Assembly (NCBI GenBank): GCA_024408335.1
Contig: JAKSVB010000003.1
Coordinates: 59,003-123,002, forward strand
Source: Bacilli bacterium
Lineage (GTDB): Bacteria > Bacillota_I > Bacilli_A > RFN20 > CAG-826
Direction: 5' to 3'
Length of the DNA: 64,000 nt
The notes under the pieces are model-generated. The model had not been told where the DNA came from, searched no databases, and saw only the letters and a list, made by a program, of their open reading frames with translations. Below, one piece after another: positions 1-8,646 of the stretch. The translations under genes and the position numbers were made by a program. The first letter of the stretch is position 1; every line of letters begins with the position of its first letter.

Positions 1-663
1 AAAATGGGCATGACTGAAGTCTTCGCAGCAGACGGAACAATGTATCCTGTTACCGTTATCGAAGTCTTACCAAACGTCATCGTCGACAAGAAGACCGTTG
101 AAAAAGACGGTTATGAAGCCCTTAGAGTTGGCTACGAAGACATCGCAGAACGCCGCCTCAACAAACCTGAGCTCGGTGTTTACAAAAAAGCAGGCGTTGC
201 CGCTAAAGAACATCTCTTAGAATTAAAAGGAGATGAAATCTACGGAAAGAACATTGGTGAAACCCTCACCGCTGATCTCTTCCAAGCTGGTGAAGTCGTT
301 GACATCATCGGCACATCAAAAGGTCATGGTTACACTGGCGTTATCAAAAAGTATGGCCAACACATCGGTCCTAAAGGACACGGTTCAGGCTATCACCGTC
401 AAATCGGTTCACTCGCCAACAACGGTCGTGACAACAACCGTGTCATTCCAGGAAAGAGAATGAGCGGCCACTGGGGCGGACAACAAACCACCCTCCTCAA
501 TGTCACAGTCATTGAGACCAGCGCAGAAAAGAATTACATCCTTGTCAAGGGTGGCATCCCAGGCGCAAAGAAATCAATCGTTATGATCAGAAGTGCTGTT
601 CTTGAACAATTCAGCAAACCTGAAGTCAAGCCACTTGTCGATCTTAGCAAGAAAGGAGAATAA
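1..663 (+). CDS. rplC: 50S ribosomal protein L3 (5' end outside window)
   Basis: L3 is a 23S rRNA-binding protein needed early in 50S assembly. The reading frame is open to base 1, and the first visible residues (KMGMTEVF) match the segment that normally follows about ten N-terminal residues in L3. The true start therefore lies upstream of the window, and the ATG at position 4 is internal. The body carries the L3 signature region (GTSKGHGYTG, then KGHGSGYHRQIGS) and the conserved PGKRMSGHWG loop that reaches toward the peptidyl transferase centre. It is followed after 2 nt by rplD, the usual S10-operon order. Identification is secure. Confidence 0.97.
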   Translation, partial: KMGMTEVFAADGTMYPVTVIEVLPNVIVDKKTVEKDGYEALRVGYEDIAERRLNKPELGVYKKAGVAAKEHLLELKGDEIYGKNIGETLTADLFQAGEVVDIIGTSKGHGYTGVIKKYGQHIGPKGHGSGYHRQIGSLANNGRDNNRVIPGKRMSGHWGGQQTTLLNVTVIETSAEKNYILVKGGIPGAKKSIVMIRSAVLEQFSKPEVKPLVDLSKKGE

Positions 664-665
664 CA

Positions 666-1298
666 ATGGCAGAAAAGAAAGTTACCTTAGCAGTTGTTAA
701 TCTCGCTGGTGAAAAAGTCGCAGACGTCAAGCTCAGCGCAGAAGTCTTCGGCCTCACCGAAACAAACGAACAACCTGTTCATGACGCAGTCATTACCCAA
801 ATGGCTAATGCTCGTCAAGCAACCGCAAAAACCAAGAAGAGACACGAAGTCTCAGGTGGCGGTAAGAAGCCATTCCGTCAAAAAGGAACCGGCCGCGCAC
901 GTGCAGGTAGTAGTCGTTCACCAATCTGGGTTGGCGGCGGAACCGTCTTCGGACCAGATGGTAATCAAAATTACACCGTCTCTCAAAACAAGAAAGCTCA
1001 CGCACTTGCAATGAGAACCGTTCTCTCACAAAAGGCTGCTGCAAAAGCACTCCTTGTTGTTGAAGAACTTAAGATGGCAAAAGTCAGCACCAAAGAAATG
1101 GCAGCAGCTCTTGCAGCTATCAAAGCTACAGGCAAAGTCCTCTTAGTCGCTGACGAAAACGTTGCTATGAGCGCAGCAAACCTCGACAAGGTTGAGGTCC
1201 GTGCTCTTAACAACATCAGCGTTTACGACATCCTCAATGCTGAATACATGGTTATCAGCCAAGAAGATGTCAAAGCTCTTGAAGGAGGTCTCAAATAA
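666..1298 (+). CDS. rplD: 50S ribosomal protein L4
   Basis: L4 lines the peptide exit tunnel through an extended loop. The 210-residue length is typical. The conserved tunnel-loop region is visible around residues 45-95 (SGGGKKPFRQKGTGRARAG, then SPIWVGGGTVFGP). The start is the ATG 2 nt after rplC, preceded by AAAGGAG inside the end of rplC. Its TAA overlaps the next ATG (TAATG at 1296-1300), so rplD and rplW are probably translationally coupled. In E. coli L4 autoregulates the S10 operon; the leader for any such control would be outside the window. Confidence 0.97.
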   Translation: MAEKKVTLAVVNLAGEKVADVKLSAEVFGLTETNEQPVHDAVITQMANARQATAKTKKRHEVSGGGKKPFRQKGTGRARAGSSRSPIWVGGGTVFGPDGNQNYTVSQNKKAHALAMRTVLSQKAAAKALLVVEELKMAKVSTKEMAAALAAIKATGKVLLVADENVAMSAANLDKVEVRALNNISVYDILNAEYMVISQEDVKALEGGLK

Positions 1299-1612
1299 TG
1301 GCAAAAACTATCGCACTTCCAGTCGAACACGACTACAAAGTTGTCTTAGAACCAGTTATCACCGAAAAGACCATGGCTCTTCTCCAAAACGAGAACAAAG
1401 TCACCGTTAAGGTTGGCGACTTCTGCAATAAGGATGAAATCAAAGCCAGCTTCGAGAGACTTTATCAAGTCAAGGTAACAGATGTTAAGATCATCAACGT
1501 CGCTCCAAAGGCTAAGAGCCGTGGTGGACGTTACAAAGGTCACATCGCTGGTTACAAGAAAGCGATCGTCGCTATCGCCGAAGGTGAAGCAGTCGATCTC
1601 TTCAAAGAGTAG
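1298..1612 (+). CDS. rplW: 50S ribosomal protein L23
   Basis: L23 sits at the exit of the peptide tunnel and forms the docking site for trigger factor and SRP. The product has 104 residues, slightly longer than the common 95. The recognisable core is VITEKTMALL near residue 23 and the rRNA-binding loop rich in Lys/Arg/Gly (KAKSRGGRYKGHIAGYKKAIV) near the C-terminus. The start overlaps the rplD stop codon. Its stop is followed by the longest spacer inside this part of the operon (77 nt) before rplB. Confidence 0.96.
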   Translation: MAKTIALPVEHDYKVVLEPVITEKTMALLQNENKVTVKVGDFCNKDEIKASFERLYQVKVTDVKIINVAPKAKSRGGRYKGHIAGYKKAIVAIAEGEAVDLFKE

Positions 1613-1689
1613 GAAACACCCTTAGGCTTATATCCTTATATATAAATAAGAAAAAGGCTTAAAAAGAAAACCACTATAGGAGAAAGAAA
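1613..1689 (+). other. AT-rich spacer between rplW and rplB
   Basis: This 77-nt gap is several times longer than the usual 2-18 nt spacing between genes of this operon. It is strongly AT-rich (for example TTATATATAAATAAG) and ends with the rplB ribosome-binding site (AGGAGA near 1678). I see no U-run terminator. It may contain a secondary promoter or an mRNA-processing site, but the sequence does not decide this. Confidence 0.4.
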
Positions 1690-2520
1690 ATGGCAATCAA
1701 AGTTTACAAGCCTTATACCAAGAGTCGCCGTGCAATGCAAACACTCTCGTATGAGGAAATCACAAAAGCCACTCCTGAAAAATCCCTTCTCGCTACCAAG
1801 AAACATTCTGGTGGCAGAAACAATCAAGGAGTGATCACCTGCCGTCACCACGGCGGTGGAAACAAGAACCGTTACAGAATCGTCGACTTCCGTCGTAACA
1901 AGGACAACATCCCTGCAACTGTCGCGGCAATTGAATACGATCCAAACCGTACCGCATTCCTCGCTCTTCTCAACTATGCAGATGGCGAAAAGCGTTACAT
2001 CATCAGACCAAAAGGACTCAACGTTGGTGATAAGGTCATCAGCGGTGAGGCTACTGATATCAAGACCGGCAACAACTTAGCTCTTAAGAACATCCCAGAA
2101 GGCTCATTCATCCACAACGTTGAATTAAAACCTGGTAAGGGTGGACAAATGTGCAGAGCCGCCGGTTCAATGGCCCAGGTTCTCGGTGTCGATGGCAAAT
2201 ACACCATCCTCCGTCTTGCCTCAGGCGAAGTTAGAAAAGTTCTCAGCGTCTGCCGCGCTACCATCGGTATCGTTGGCAATGACGATTGGAACCTCGTCAA
2301 TGTCGGTAAAGCAGGCCGCGTCCGCAACATGGGTATCCGCCCAACAGTTCGTGGTAGCGCAATGAACCCTTGCGATCACCCTCACGGTGGTGGTGAAGGT
2401 AAATGTCCTGTCGGCCGTGATGCACCACGTACCCCATGGGGTAAGAAAGCAATGGGCGTCAAGACCCGTCACAACAAGAAGAATAGCAGCCGTCTCATCG
2501 TAAGACGTCGCAATGCTTAA
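1690..2520 (+). CDS. rplB: 50S ribosomal protein L2
   Basis: L2 is the large primary rRNA-binding protein required for subunit association and peptidyl transfer. The 276 residues agree with the family (about 275). Visible landmarks are [22 protein letters not shown] near residue 40, and the most conserved C-terminal stretch, [18 protein letters not shown] near residue 225, which holds the histidine close to the peptidyl transferase centre. The start ATG follows an AGGAGAAAGAAA Shine-Dalgarno region. It is followed after 17 nt by rpsS. Confidence 0.98.
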   Translation: MAIKVYKPYTKSRRAMQTLSYEEITKATPEKSLLATKKHSGGRNNQGVITCRHHGGGNKNRYRIVDFRRNKDNIPATVAAIEYDPNRTAFLALLNYADGEKRYIIRPKGLNVGDKVISGEATDIKTGNNLALKNIPEGSFIHNVELKPGKGGQMCRAAGSMAQVLGVDGKYTILRLASGEVRKVLSVCRATIGIVGNDDWNLVNVGKAGRVRNMGIRPTVRGSAMNPCDHPHGGGEGKCPVGRDAPRTPWGKKAMGVKTRHNKKNSSRLIVRRRNA

Positions 2521-2537
2521 GGAAAGGAGATCGAACT

Positions 2538-2822
2538 ATGTCACGTTCTAGCAAAAAAGGACCTTTCGTGGACGCATACCTTCTCAAGAAGGTTGAAGAA
2601 CTCGAAAAGGCCGGTAAAAAAGAAGTCATCAAGACCTGGTCAAGACGTTCGACCATCTATCCTGCCTTCGTTGAACACACCTTCGCTGTTTACAATGGCA
2701 AAGAACACATCACAGTCTTCGTTACAGAAGATATGGTCGGTCACAAACTCGGTGAGTTCGCACCAACCAGAACATACGCTGGTCACCACGGCAACAATGC
2801 TGGCGACCAAGGCGGTAGATAA
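2538..2822 (+). CDS. rpsS: 30S ribosomal protein S19
   Basis: S19 binds the head of the 30S subunit near the A-site tRNA, together with S13. The 94-residue product starts [12 protein letters not shown], a near-universal S19 N-terminus, and contains [11 protein letters not shown] and the conserved tail [18 protein letters not shown] clear GGAAAGGAG ribosome-binding site lies just upstream. The order rplB-rpsS-rplV is the standard S10 arrangement. Confidence 0.97.
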   Translation: MSRSSKKGPFVDAYLLKKVEELEKAGKKEVIKTWSRRSTIYPAFVEHTFAVYNGKEHITVFVTEDMVGHKLGEFAPTRTYAGHHGNNAGDQGGR

Positions 2823-2833
2823 GGAAAAAAACC

Positions 2834-3409
2834 ATGACAGAAACTAAGAAAAAGAAAGCTGCTGCAGAAGTTGAAGAAGCCCCAAAGGCTCCTGCTAAGA
2901 AAGCTCCTGCTAAGAAAGCTCCTGCAAAAAAGAAAGCTGCTCCAAAAGCTGAAGCTCCAGTCGCTGAAACACCAGCTGCTGAAACACCAGTCGTTGAAGC
3001 TCCAAAAGCTGAAAAGAAACCAGCTAAGAAAGAAAAGGCTCCAAAGGCTCCAGTCGAAGCTCCAAAGGCTCCTGTCACTGAAGCTCACGCAGTCGCTCGC
3101 GACGTCCGCGTCACCCCACGTAAAGTCCGTCTCGTTATGGACATCGTCCGTGGCAAAAACGTCAACGAAGCACTCGAACTTCTCTATCACGTTAACAAAG
3201 CTGCTAGCGATCCAGTCGCTAAGCTCATCAAGAGCGCAGCTGCCAACGCTACCAACAACTTCGGTATGAATGGCGACAAGCTCTACATCGCTGAAATCCA
3301 AGCAAGCGATGGTGTCAGAATGAAACGCTTCGAACCACGTGGTAAAGGTTCAAGCTCACCAATCATCAAGCGTACAAGCTTCATGAGAATCACTGTTAAA
3401 GAAAGATAA
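2834..3409 (+). CDS. rplV: 50S ribosomal protein L22 with long Ala/Pro/Lys-rich N-terminal tail
   Basis: L22 binds 23S rRNA and its beta-hairpin lines the exit tunnel. The ordinary L22 core begins only at about residue 84 (AHAVARDVRVTPRKVRLVMDIVRGK) and runs through the hairpin near the C-terminus (EPRGKGSSSPIIKRTSFMRI). The first 83 residues are low-complexity, rich in Ala, Pro, Lys and Glu, with tandem APAKK units at about residues 19-33. A typical L22 has about 110 residues; this one has 191. The only close upstream start and ribosome-binding signal lie before the tail, so the tail appears to be translated. It resembles the extended basic tails of some bacterial ribosomal proteins and of histone H1; its function is unknown. 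Confidence 0.95.
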   Translation: MTETKKKKAAAEVEEAPKAPAKKAPAKKAPAKKKAAPKAEAPVAETPAAETPVVEAPKAEKKPAKKEKAPKAPVEAPKAPVTEAHAVARDVRVTPRKVRLVMDIVRGKNVNEALELLYHVNKAASDPVAKLIKSAAANATNNFGMNGDKLYIAEIQASDGVRMKRFEPRGKGSSSPIIKRTSFMRITVKER

Positions 3410-3423
3410 GGAGGTAAATATCA

Positions 3424-4113
3424 ATGGGTCAAAAAGTTAATGCTTGCGGTCTTAGAATCGGTATCAACCGCGGCTGGGAAGCCAATTGGTATGCTTCCAA
3501 AAAGGATTACGCAAAATTCCTCGGTGAAGATATCGCTATCCGTAACTTCCTCGAACCAAAACTCAAGGATGCTATGCTTAGCCACATCGACATCGCTCGT
3601 GTCAAAACAGACGCAGAATACAAAGTCACCGTCAGCCTCTATGTGGCTCGTCCAGGTGCAGTCCTTGGCCAAGATGGCAGCAACGTCGCTGCTCTCAAAG
3701 CTGAGCTCGCAAAAATCGTCAAGAGTGGCAACCCACATCTTGAAGTCGTCGAAGTCAAGAACCCAGACGTTGATGCTACATTAATCGCAAAATGGATCGC
3801 TTCAGAACTTGAAAATCGTCAATCATTCAGAAGCACCCAAAAGAAAGCTATCCAACGTATGAGAAAAGCCGGCGCATCAGGTTGCAGAACCCAATGCCAA
3901 GGCCGTCTCGGTGGTGCAGAAATCGCTAGACGCGAAGGTTACAAAGAGGGCGTTGTCCCACTCGAAACACTCCGCGCTGACATCGACTATGCCTCAATTA
4001 GCGCTCATACAGCCTATGGCCGTATCGGTGTTAAAGTCTGGTGCTGCAGAAGCACCAATAAGAGCGGATTCGCTGAAGAAGTGAAAGCTCCTAATAACGA
4101 AGGAGGAAAATAA
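3424..4113 (+). CDS. rpsC: 30S ribosomal protein S3
   Basis: S3 forms part of the mRNA entry channel and helicase site on the 30S subunit. The 229-residue product opens with [20 protein letters not shown], and has the KH-type RNA-binding domain ([21 protein letters not shown]) at about residues 75-95 and the C-terminal S3 domain ([25 protein letters not shown], then RADIDYA). It is preceded by AAGGAGGTAAATATCA, a strong ribosome-binding site, and followed 1 nt later by rplP. Confidence 0.97.
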   Translation: MGQKVNACGLRIGINRGWEANWYASKKDYAKFLGEDIAIRNFLEPKLKDAMLSHIDIARVKTDAEYKVTVSLYVARPGAVLGQDGSNVAALKAELAKIVKSGNPHLEVVEVKNPDVDATLIAKWIASELENRQSFRSTQKKAIQRMRKAGASGCRTQCQGRLGGAEIARREGYKEGVVPLETLRADIDYASISAHTAYGRIGVKVWCCRSTNKSGFAEEVKAPNNEGGK

Positions 4114-4114
4114 G

Positions 4115-4525
4115 ATGCTCCAACCAAGTAGAACAAAATACCGTCGTCCTCATGGCTTAAAGTATGAAGGCGTCGCAACCAAAGGTAACTATGTTGCCTT
4201 CGGCGAATATGGCATCGCTGCTGAGGAAGGTTGTTATATCACCGACCATCAAATCGAAGCCGCACGTATCGTCTTATCACGTTACACTGACCGTTCCGGT
4301 AAGGTCTGGATCAGAATCTTCCCTCACCTCGCCTTCACAAAGAAGCCTGCTGAAGTCCGTATGGGTTCCGGTAAAGGTTCACCAGAAGGATGGGTCGCTG
4401 TTGTTAAGAAAGGCAAAGTCCTCTTCGAAATCGGCGGTGTCCCAGAAGAAGTTGCACTCCACGCACTTCGTCAAGCAACATTCAAACTTCCAATCAACTG
4501 TAAGATTGTGAAGAAAGGAGAATAA
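4115..4525 (+). CDS. rplP: 50S ribosomal protein L16
   Basis: L16 sits near the A site and helps position aminoacyl-tRNA on the 50S subunit. The 136 residues match the family length. Signatures are the N-terminal [14 protein letters not shown], the central [33 protein letters not shown] and the C-terminal [16 protein letters not shown]. The ribosome-binding site is GGAGGAAAATAAG overlapping the end of rpsC. Confidence 0.97.
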   Translation: MLQPSRTKYRRPHGLKYEGVATKGNYVAFGEYGIAAEEGCYITDHQIEAARIVLSRYTDRSGKVWIRIFPHLAFTKKPAEVRMGSGKGSPEGWVAVVKKGKVLFEIGGVPEEVALHALRQATFKLPINCKIVKKGE

Positions 4526-4527
4526 CA

Positions 4528-4728
4528 ATGGATATCAAAGAACTCCGCGCATTATCTCCAAAAGAGTTAGACGAGAAGCTTGCAAGCCTCCGTCAAAGAA
4601 TGTTCGAACTCAACAGACAAAGAGCTGTTGGTCAAATCGAACACCCAGATGAGATTCACTATGTCCGTAAGGATATTGCGAAAGCAGAAACCGTTAAGAG
4701 AGAAAGAGCTCTTAACGAAGCTAAGTAA
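4528..4728 (+). CDS. rpmC: 50S ribosomal protein L29
   Basis: This small 66-residue helical protein lies near the exit tunnel and contacts L23. The sequence shows the family pattern: a [30 protein letters not shown] helix pair, then [16 protein letters not shown]. It begins 2 nt after the rplP stop, with AAAGGAGAATAAC as ribosome-binding site. Order rplP-rpmC-rpsQ is conserved. Confidence 0.95.
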   Translation: MDIKELRALSPKELDEKLASLRQRMFELNRQRAVGQIEHPDEIHYVRKDIAKAETVKRERALNEAK

Positions 4729-4742
4729 AGGAGACCACTACA

Positions 4743-5063
4743 ATGGAAGAAAGAAACAGCAGAACTTCTCTTCAAGGGGTTGTCACCGGTGTTAAGATGG
4801 CTAAAACCATCATCGTTACCGTCAGCACCAAACGTAATGATCCACTTTATAAGAAGAGAGTCGGATACTCAAAGAAGTATTACGCTCACGACGAGAACGA
4901 ACAAGCCAAGCTTGGTGACGAAGTTACCATCATGGCATGCCGTCCATTAAGTCATTTAAAGAGATGGAGACTCGTTTCCATCGATAAGGCCGCATTAGCA
5001 GGCACAACCGCAACCGAAGCAGAAGCAGCTCTCGAAGAAAATGAAGCTGCAAAAGCTGAATAA
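4743..5063 (+). CDS. rpsQ: 30S ribosomal protein S17 with acidic C-terminal tail
   Basis: S17 is a primary 16S rRNA-binding protein of the 30S body. The OB-fold core is clear: [36 protein letters not shown] and the signature [21 protein letters not shown] at about residues 58-78. The protein has 106 residues against a usual 85; the extra C-terminal 18 or so are Ala/Glu-rich ([16 protein letters not shown]). A GGAGA ribosome-binding site precedes the ATG. Confidence 0.96.
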   Translation: MEERNSRTSLQGVVTGVKMAKTIIVTVSTKRNDPLYKKRVGYSKKYYAHDENEQAKLGDEVTIMACRPLSHLKRWRLVSIDKAALAGTTATEAEAALEENEAAKAE

Positions 5064-5077
5064 GGGAGGAAGAGACA

Positions 5078-5446
5078 ATGATCCAAAACGAATCAAATCT
5101 CGTCGTCGCTGACAACAGCGGCGCTCGTATCGTCCGTGTCTTCCGCCAACTCGGCGGTGCCCGTATGAAGGTCAGCTCAATTGGTGATATCGTCCTCTGC
5201 GCAGTCAAGGACGCTACCCCAAACGGCAAGATCAAAAAAGGCCAAGTCTGTAAAGGCGTCATCGTCCGTACCAAGAGACAAGTCATCCGTAAAGATGGCA
5301 GCTCAATCGGCTTCGACGATAATGCGGTCGTCATCGTTGATGATGATCACAACCCAATCGGCACCCGTGTCTTCGGACCAGTTGCCCGTGAACTTCGTGA
5401 AAAGGGATTCATGAAAATCATCTCCCTTGCAACAGAAGTCTTATAA
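5078..5446 (+). CDS. rplN: 50S ribosomal protein L14
   Basis: L14 lies at the subunit interface and is a docking site for the silencing factor RsfS. The 122-residue length is exactly typical. Recognised by [19 protein letters not shown] at the N-terminus, the [20 protein letters not shown] segment, and the C-terminal [22 protein letters not shown]. The ribosome-binding site is AGGGAGGAAGAGAC. Confidence 0.97.
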   Translation: MIQNESNLVVADNSGARIVRVFRQLGGARMKVSSIGDIVLCAVKDATPNGKIKKGQVCKGVIVRTKRQVIRKDGSSIGFDDNAVVIVDDDHNPIGTRVFGPVARELREKGFMKIISLATEVL

Positions 5447-5457
5447 GGAGAAGAGCC

Positions 5458-5766
5458 ATGAACATCAAAAAAGGTGATAAAGTCATCGTTCTCTCCGGTG
5501 ATGACAAAGGCAAGACAGGTGTTGTCCAAAAGGTCTACCCAAAGCTTAACAATGTCGTCGTCGAAGGTGTGAACGTTCACAAAAAACACAAAAAACCATC
5601 ACAAGCAGTCCAAGAAGGCTCAATCCTTGACATCTATGTTCCATTCGATGCAAGTAATGTTGCCCTCATCGACCCAAAAACAAAGAAAGCCACACGCGTC
5701 CATATGACAGTCGTCGATGGCAAGAAAGTCCGTACCGCAAAATCAGGTGCGAACTTAGATAAGTAA
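5458..5766 (+). CDS. rplX: 50S ribosomal protein L24
   Basis: L24 is an early assembly-initiator protein at the tunnel exit. The KOW motif is at the N-terminus (MNIKKGDKVIVLSGDDKGKTG, about residues 1-21), followed by the conserved VNVHKKHKKPS. The 102 residues fit the family. It starts 11 nt after rplN with AAGGAGAAGAGCC as ribosome-binding site. Confidence 0.96.
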   Translation: MNIKKGDKVIVLSGDDKGKTGVVQKVYPKLNNVVVEGVNVHKKHKKPSQAVQEGSILDIYVPFDASNVALIDPKTKKATRVHMTVVDGKKVRTAKSGANLDK

Positions 5767-5781
5767 TAGGAGGAAAAAACA

Positions 5782-6348
5782 ATGGCAGAAAAGAAAACCA
5801 AAGCTCCTATGAACCGTCTCCACGAGAAATATCTCAACGAGATCGTTCCAGCTCTTACAAAAGAGTTCGGATACTCATCAGTTATGCAAGCCCCAAAATT
5901 CGAGAAGATCGTCATCAACATCGGTGTCGGTGAAGCTGCTGCTAATGCAAAAGCTCTCGAAGACAGCCTTGCAGAATTAACACAAATCGCTGGTCAAAAA
6001 CCAGTCGCTACCAAAGCTAAAAAGTCCATCGCAAACTTCAAACTTCGTGAAGGACAAGCCATCGGTTGCAAAGTTACACTCCGCGGCAAGAGAATGTACG
6101 AGTTCTTCGATAAGCTCGTCTCAATCGCTCTTCCACGTGTCCGTGACTTCCGTGGCGTTTCCAAAAACGCATTCGACGGTCATGGTAACTACACCTTAGG
6201 TGTCCGTGAACAACTCATCTTCCCTGAGATCGACTATGATAAGATCTCAAAGATCCGTGGTATGGATATCGTCATCGTTACGACAGCCCAAACTGACGCT
6301 GAAGCATACAAGCTTCTTGAGCTCATGGGTATGCCATTCAAACGCTAA
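5782..6348 (+). CDS. rplE: 50S ribosomal protein L5
   Basis: L5 binds 5S rRNA and contacts P-site tRNA. The product is 188 residues (family about 180). Recognisable stretches are [55 protein letters not shown] and the C-terminal [20 protein letters not shown]. The ATG follows AGGAGGAAAAAAC. Confidence 0.97.
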   Translation: MAEKKTKAPMNRLHEKYLNEIVPALTKEFGYSSVMQAPKFEKIVINIGVGEAAANAKALEDSLAELTQIAGQKPVATKAKKSIANFKLREGQAIGCKVTLRGKRMYEFFDKLVSIALPRVRDFRGVSKNAFDGHGNYTLGVREQLIFPEIDYDKISKIRGMDIVIVTTAQTDAEAYKLLELMGMPFKR

Positions 6349-6359
6349 GGAGAACAACA

Positions 6360-6545
6360 ATGGCAAAAACTAGTTTAAAAGTTAAAGCAAGCCGTCCAGC
6401 AAAATTCAGCACCCGTGCTTACACCCGTTGCCAAAAATGCGGACGTCCACATGGCGTTCTCCGTAAATTCGGATTATGCCGTATCTGCCTCAGAGAAATG
6501 GCCTACAAAGGCGAAATCCCAGGCATGAAGAAAGCCTCATGGTAA
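6360..6545 (+). CDS. rpsN: 30S ribosomal protein S14, zinc-binding (type Z) form
   Basis: S14 is part of the 30S head. This is the short 61-residue zinc-ribbon version with two CxxC pairs (CQKC at about 24-27, CRIC at about 39-42) and the typical [19 protein letters not shown] segment and KKASW end. The longer zinc-independent paralogue is not present here. In Bacillus both forms exist and are swapped under zinc limitation; whether this genome has a second copy cannot be seen from the window. Confidence 0.97.
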   Translation: MAKTSLKVKASRPAKFSTRAYTRCQKCGRPHGVLRKFGLCRICLREMAYKGEIPGMKKASW

Positions 6546-6563
6546 GGAAAGGAGATAAGTAAA

Positions 6564-6959
6564 ATGATCATGGATCCAATTGCAGATATGCTCACTCGTA
6601 TCAGAAATGCTAACGCACTTCGTTACGAAACTGTCTCTATGCCTTATAGCAAAATGAAGGGTGAAATCGCTAAGATCCTTCTTGCCGAAGGTTACATCAG
6701 TTCCTTCGTCAGTGAAGGTGAAGGCGCAGAAAAAGCCCTTACCTTAACACTCAAGTATGGCGCCAAAGGCGAACGCGTCATCACTAATCTTAAGAGAATT
6801 AGTAAACCAGGCCTCCGTATCACCATGGAATGCGAAAAGCTTCCAAAGGTCTTAAAAGGTCTTGGCATCGCCATCATCAGCACCAGCAAAGGTGTCATGA
6901 CCGACGCAGAAGCTCGTAAGAACGGCATCGGTGGCGAAGTCCTTTGCTACGTCTGGTAA
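6564..6959 (+). CDS. rpsH: 30S ribosomal protein S8
   Basis: S8 binds the central domain of 16S rRNA and in E. coli represses the spc operon by binding an rRNA-like mRNA site. The 131 residues are typical: [15 protein letters not shown] at the start, [11 protein letters not shown] in the middle, [33 protein letters not shown] at the end. Two in-frame ATGs (6564 and 6570) are possible. The AAGGAGAT box at 6547-6556 has acceptable spacing to both, and the MDPIAD start at 6570 is the commoner family N-terminus. Confidence 0.96.
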   Translation: MIMDPIADMLTRIRNANALRYETVSMPYSKMKGEIAKILLAEGYISSFVSEGEGAEKALTLTLKYGAKGERVITNLKRISKPGLRITMECEKLPKVLKGLGIAIISTSKGVMTDAEARKNGIGGEVLCYVW

Positions 6960-6982
6960 TTTAGAGGAGAAGAAGTACATTT

Positions 6983-7540
6983 ATGTCACGTATTGGATTA
7001 AAACCCATCTCTCTTCCAGAGGGCGTCACCTACGAAATGAAGGATGGCGTTATCCTCGTCAAAGGTCCTAAGGGCGAAGTAAGCGTCAACATGTTATATG
7101 GCGTCAGCGTCCAGGACGATAATGGAACCTTGCACTGCGTTCTTGATCTCGAGAATGACAGACAAGCTCACAAGAACCATGGTACCTTCGCAGCAAACTT
7201 AAACAATGCTATCAAAGGTGTCCACGAAGGCTGGAAGAAAGAACTTGAAATCAATGGAACCGGTTACCGTGCTTCCATTAAAGGAAACGCTGTTTGCATG
7301 TTCCTTGGCTACTCACACGAAGTCCGTGTTGAGCCAGTCGGCAAATACACAAAAATCACCTGCCAAGACGATACACACTTAACCGTCGAAGGCTGTGATA
7401 AACACGATGTCGGCCAAACCGCTGCCCTCATCTACGATTCACACCGTCCTGACGTCTACGGTCAAAAAGGCGTTCACTACAAAGGCCAGATGCTTATTAA
7501 GAAAGTTGGTAAGCGTGCTGCCGCCGGTGGTAAGAAGTAA
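6983..7540 (+). CDS. rplF: 50S ribosomal protein L6
   Basis: L6 lies near the sarcin-ricin loop and factor-binding centre. The 185-residue protein begins [15 protein letters not shown] and contains [12 protein letters not shown], the [21 protein letters not shown] segment, the RNA-binding LGYSHEV, and the C-terminal [15 protein letters not shown] (usually RPPEPYKGKGIRY). The divergence of that last segment is modest. The ribosome-binding site is AGAGGAGAAGAAGTAC. Confidence 0.97.
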   Translation: MSRIGLKPISLPEGVTYEMKDGVILVKGPKGEVSVNMLYGVSVQDDNGTLHCVLDLENDRQAHKNHGTFAANLNNAIKGVHEGWKKELEINGTGYRASIKGNAVCMFLGYSHEVRVEPVGKYTKITCQDDTHLTVEGCDKHDVGQTAALIYDSHRPDVYGQKGVHYKGQMLIKKVGKRAAAGGKK

Positions 7541-7554
7541 GGAGGAGACCAATA

Positions 7555-7911
7555 ATGATTCAAAAAGAGTCCCGTTCTGCAATCAGAACCCGTCGTCATC
7601 TCAGAGTCAGAGCCAAAATCTCTGGTACTCCAGAATGCCCACGTTTAGTTGTCTTCCGTTCCAACAAGCACATTGAAGCTCAACTCATCGACGATACCAA
7701 AGGTATCACACTTGCATGCGCTTCAAGTGTCCAACTCAAGCTTGCGATCGGTTCAAACTGCGAAGCTGCTGCCAAAGTTGGCGAAGCTCTCGCTAAGAAA
7801 GCCATCGAAAAAGGCATCAGCAAAGTCGTCTTCGACCGTGCTGGTTACCAATATCATGGGCGTGTTGCCGCCCTCGCCGAAGCCGCTCGTGAAGCAGGCC
7901 TCGTGTTCTAA
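7555..7911 (+). CDS. rplR: 50S ribosomal protein L18
   Basis: L18 binds 5S rRNA and delivers it to the central protuberance with L5. The 118 residues match the family. RLRV-type core [25 protein letters not shown] and the C-terminal [29 protein letters not shown] are diagnostic. Strong GGAGGAGACC ribosome-binding site; 10 nt separates it from rpsE. Confidence 0.97.
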   Translation: MIQKESRSAIRTRRHLRVRAKISGTPECPRLVVFRSNKHIEAQLIDDTKGITLACASSVQLKLAIGSNCEAAAKVGEALAKKAIEKGISKVVFDRAGYQYHGRVAALAEAAREAGLVF

Positions 7912-7921
7912 GGAGTAAATT

Positions 7922-8644
7922 ATGGCTGAAGAAATCAAAGAAGCAGTTGCTCAAGAAGCTCAAGCTCCAGAAGCTAAGCACCAAGGCCAACGTCCTGCTC
8001 GCAAAGGCGATCACCGTGGTGGCCGTCCAGGCGAAAGACGTGGTGGCCGTCCATTCCGTCGCGAAGAAGATGACTTCAATGATCGTGTTGTTGCAATCAA
8101 CAAGGTCACAAAGGTCGTCATGGGTGGTAAGCACATGCGTTTCGATGCTCTCGTCGTCGTCGGCGATGGCAAAGGCCGCTATGGCTTCGCTATGAGAAAA
8201 TCTGGTGAAGTCCCAGATGCAATCAAAAAGAGCTTAACCGCTGCTAAAAAATCAACTAAGTCCATCCGCCTTGTCAAAGGCACCATCGCTCACGAAGTCG
8301 AAGGTTCATGGACCAGCACCAAAGTCGTTCTTAAACCAGCTCCAGCTGGCACCGGTATCGTTGCTGGCGGCGCAGTCCGTGCAGTTCTCGAACTCGCAGG
8401 TATCAAGAACGTCGTTTCCAAAGTCTATGGCTCACGCAACGCTCTTAACGTTGTCCGTGCCACTGACGCAGCTCTCCAATCATTAAAGAGCTATGACAAA
8501 GTTATGGTTCTCAGAGGTCTTAAGACTGAAGAAGAAATCAAAGCTATGCATCCAGCTCCAGCCCCAAAAGCTGACAAAGGTGAAAGAGCTCCACGTCACT
8601 TTGATAGACGCGCTCCACGCAAAGCAGAAAAAGGAGATAAGTAA
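7922..8644 (+). CDS. rpsE: 30S ribosomal protein S5 with RGG-rich N-terminal and basic C-terminal tails
   Basis: S5 helps maintain decoding accuracy and unwinds mRNA at the entry site. The core spans about residues 50-208 (FNDRVVAINKVTKVVMGGKHMRFDALVVVGDGKG, then KSYGSRNALNVVRAT-like region). The first 49 residues are Gln/Ala/Arg/Gly-rich with repeated RGGRP units at about 32-44, and about 30 residues are added after the core (PAPAPKADKGERAPRH and onward). S5 is usually about 166 residues; this one is 240. RGG repeats are a known RNA-binding motif, so the tail may add RNA contacts, but that is inference. Confidence 0.96.
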   Translation: MAEEIKEAVAQEAQAPEAKHQGQRPARKGDHRGGRPGERRGGRPFRREEDDFNDRVVAINKVTKVVMGGKHMRFDALVVVGDGKGRYGFAMRKSGEVPDAIKKSLTAAKKSTKSIRLVKGTIAHEVEGSWTSTKVVLKPAPAGTGIVAGGAVRAVLELAGIKNVVSKVYGSRNALNVVRATDAALQSLKSYDKVMVLRGLKTEEEIKAMHPAPAPKADKGERAPRHFDRRAPRKAEKGDK

Positions 8645-8646
8645 CA

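Noticed and set aside
2783..3301. Long minus-strand frame opposite the L22 tail
   Set aside because: It is the mirror of the Ala/Lys repeats of L22, with no ribosome-binding site and low-complexity Ser/Phe/Trp content.
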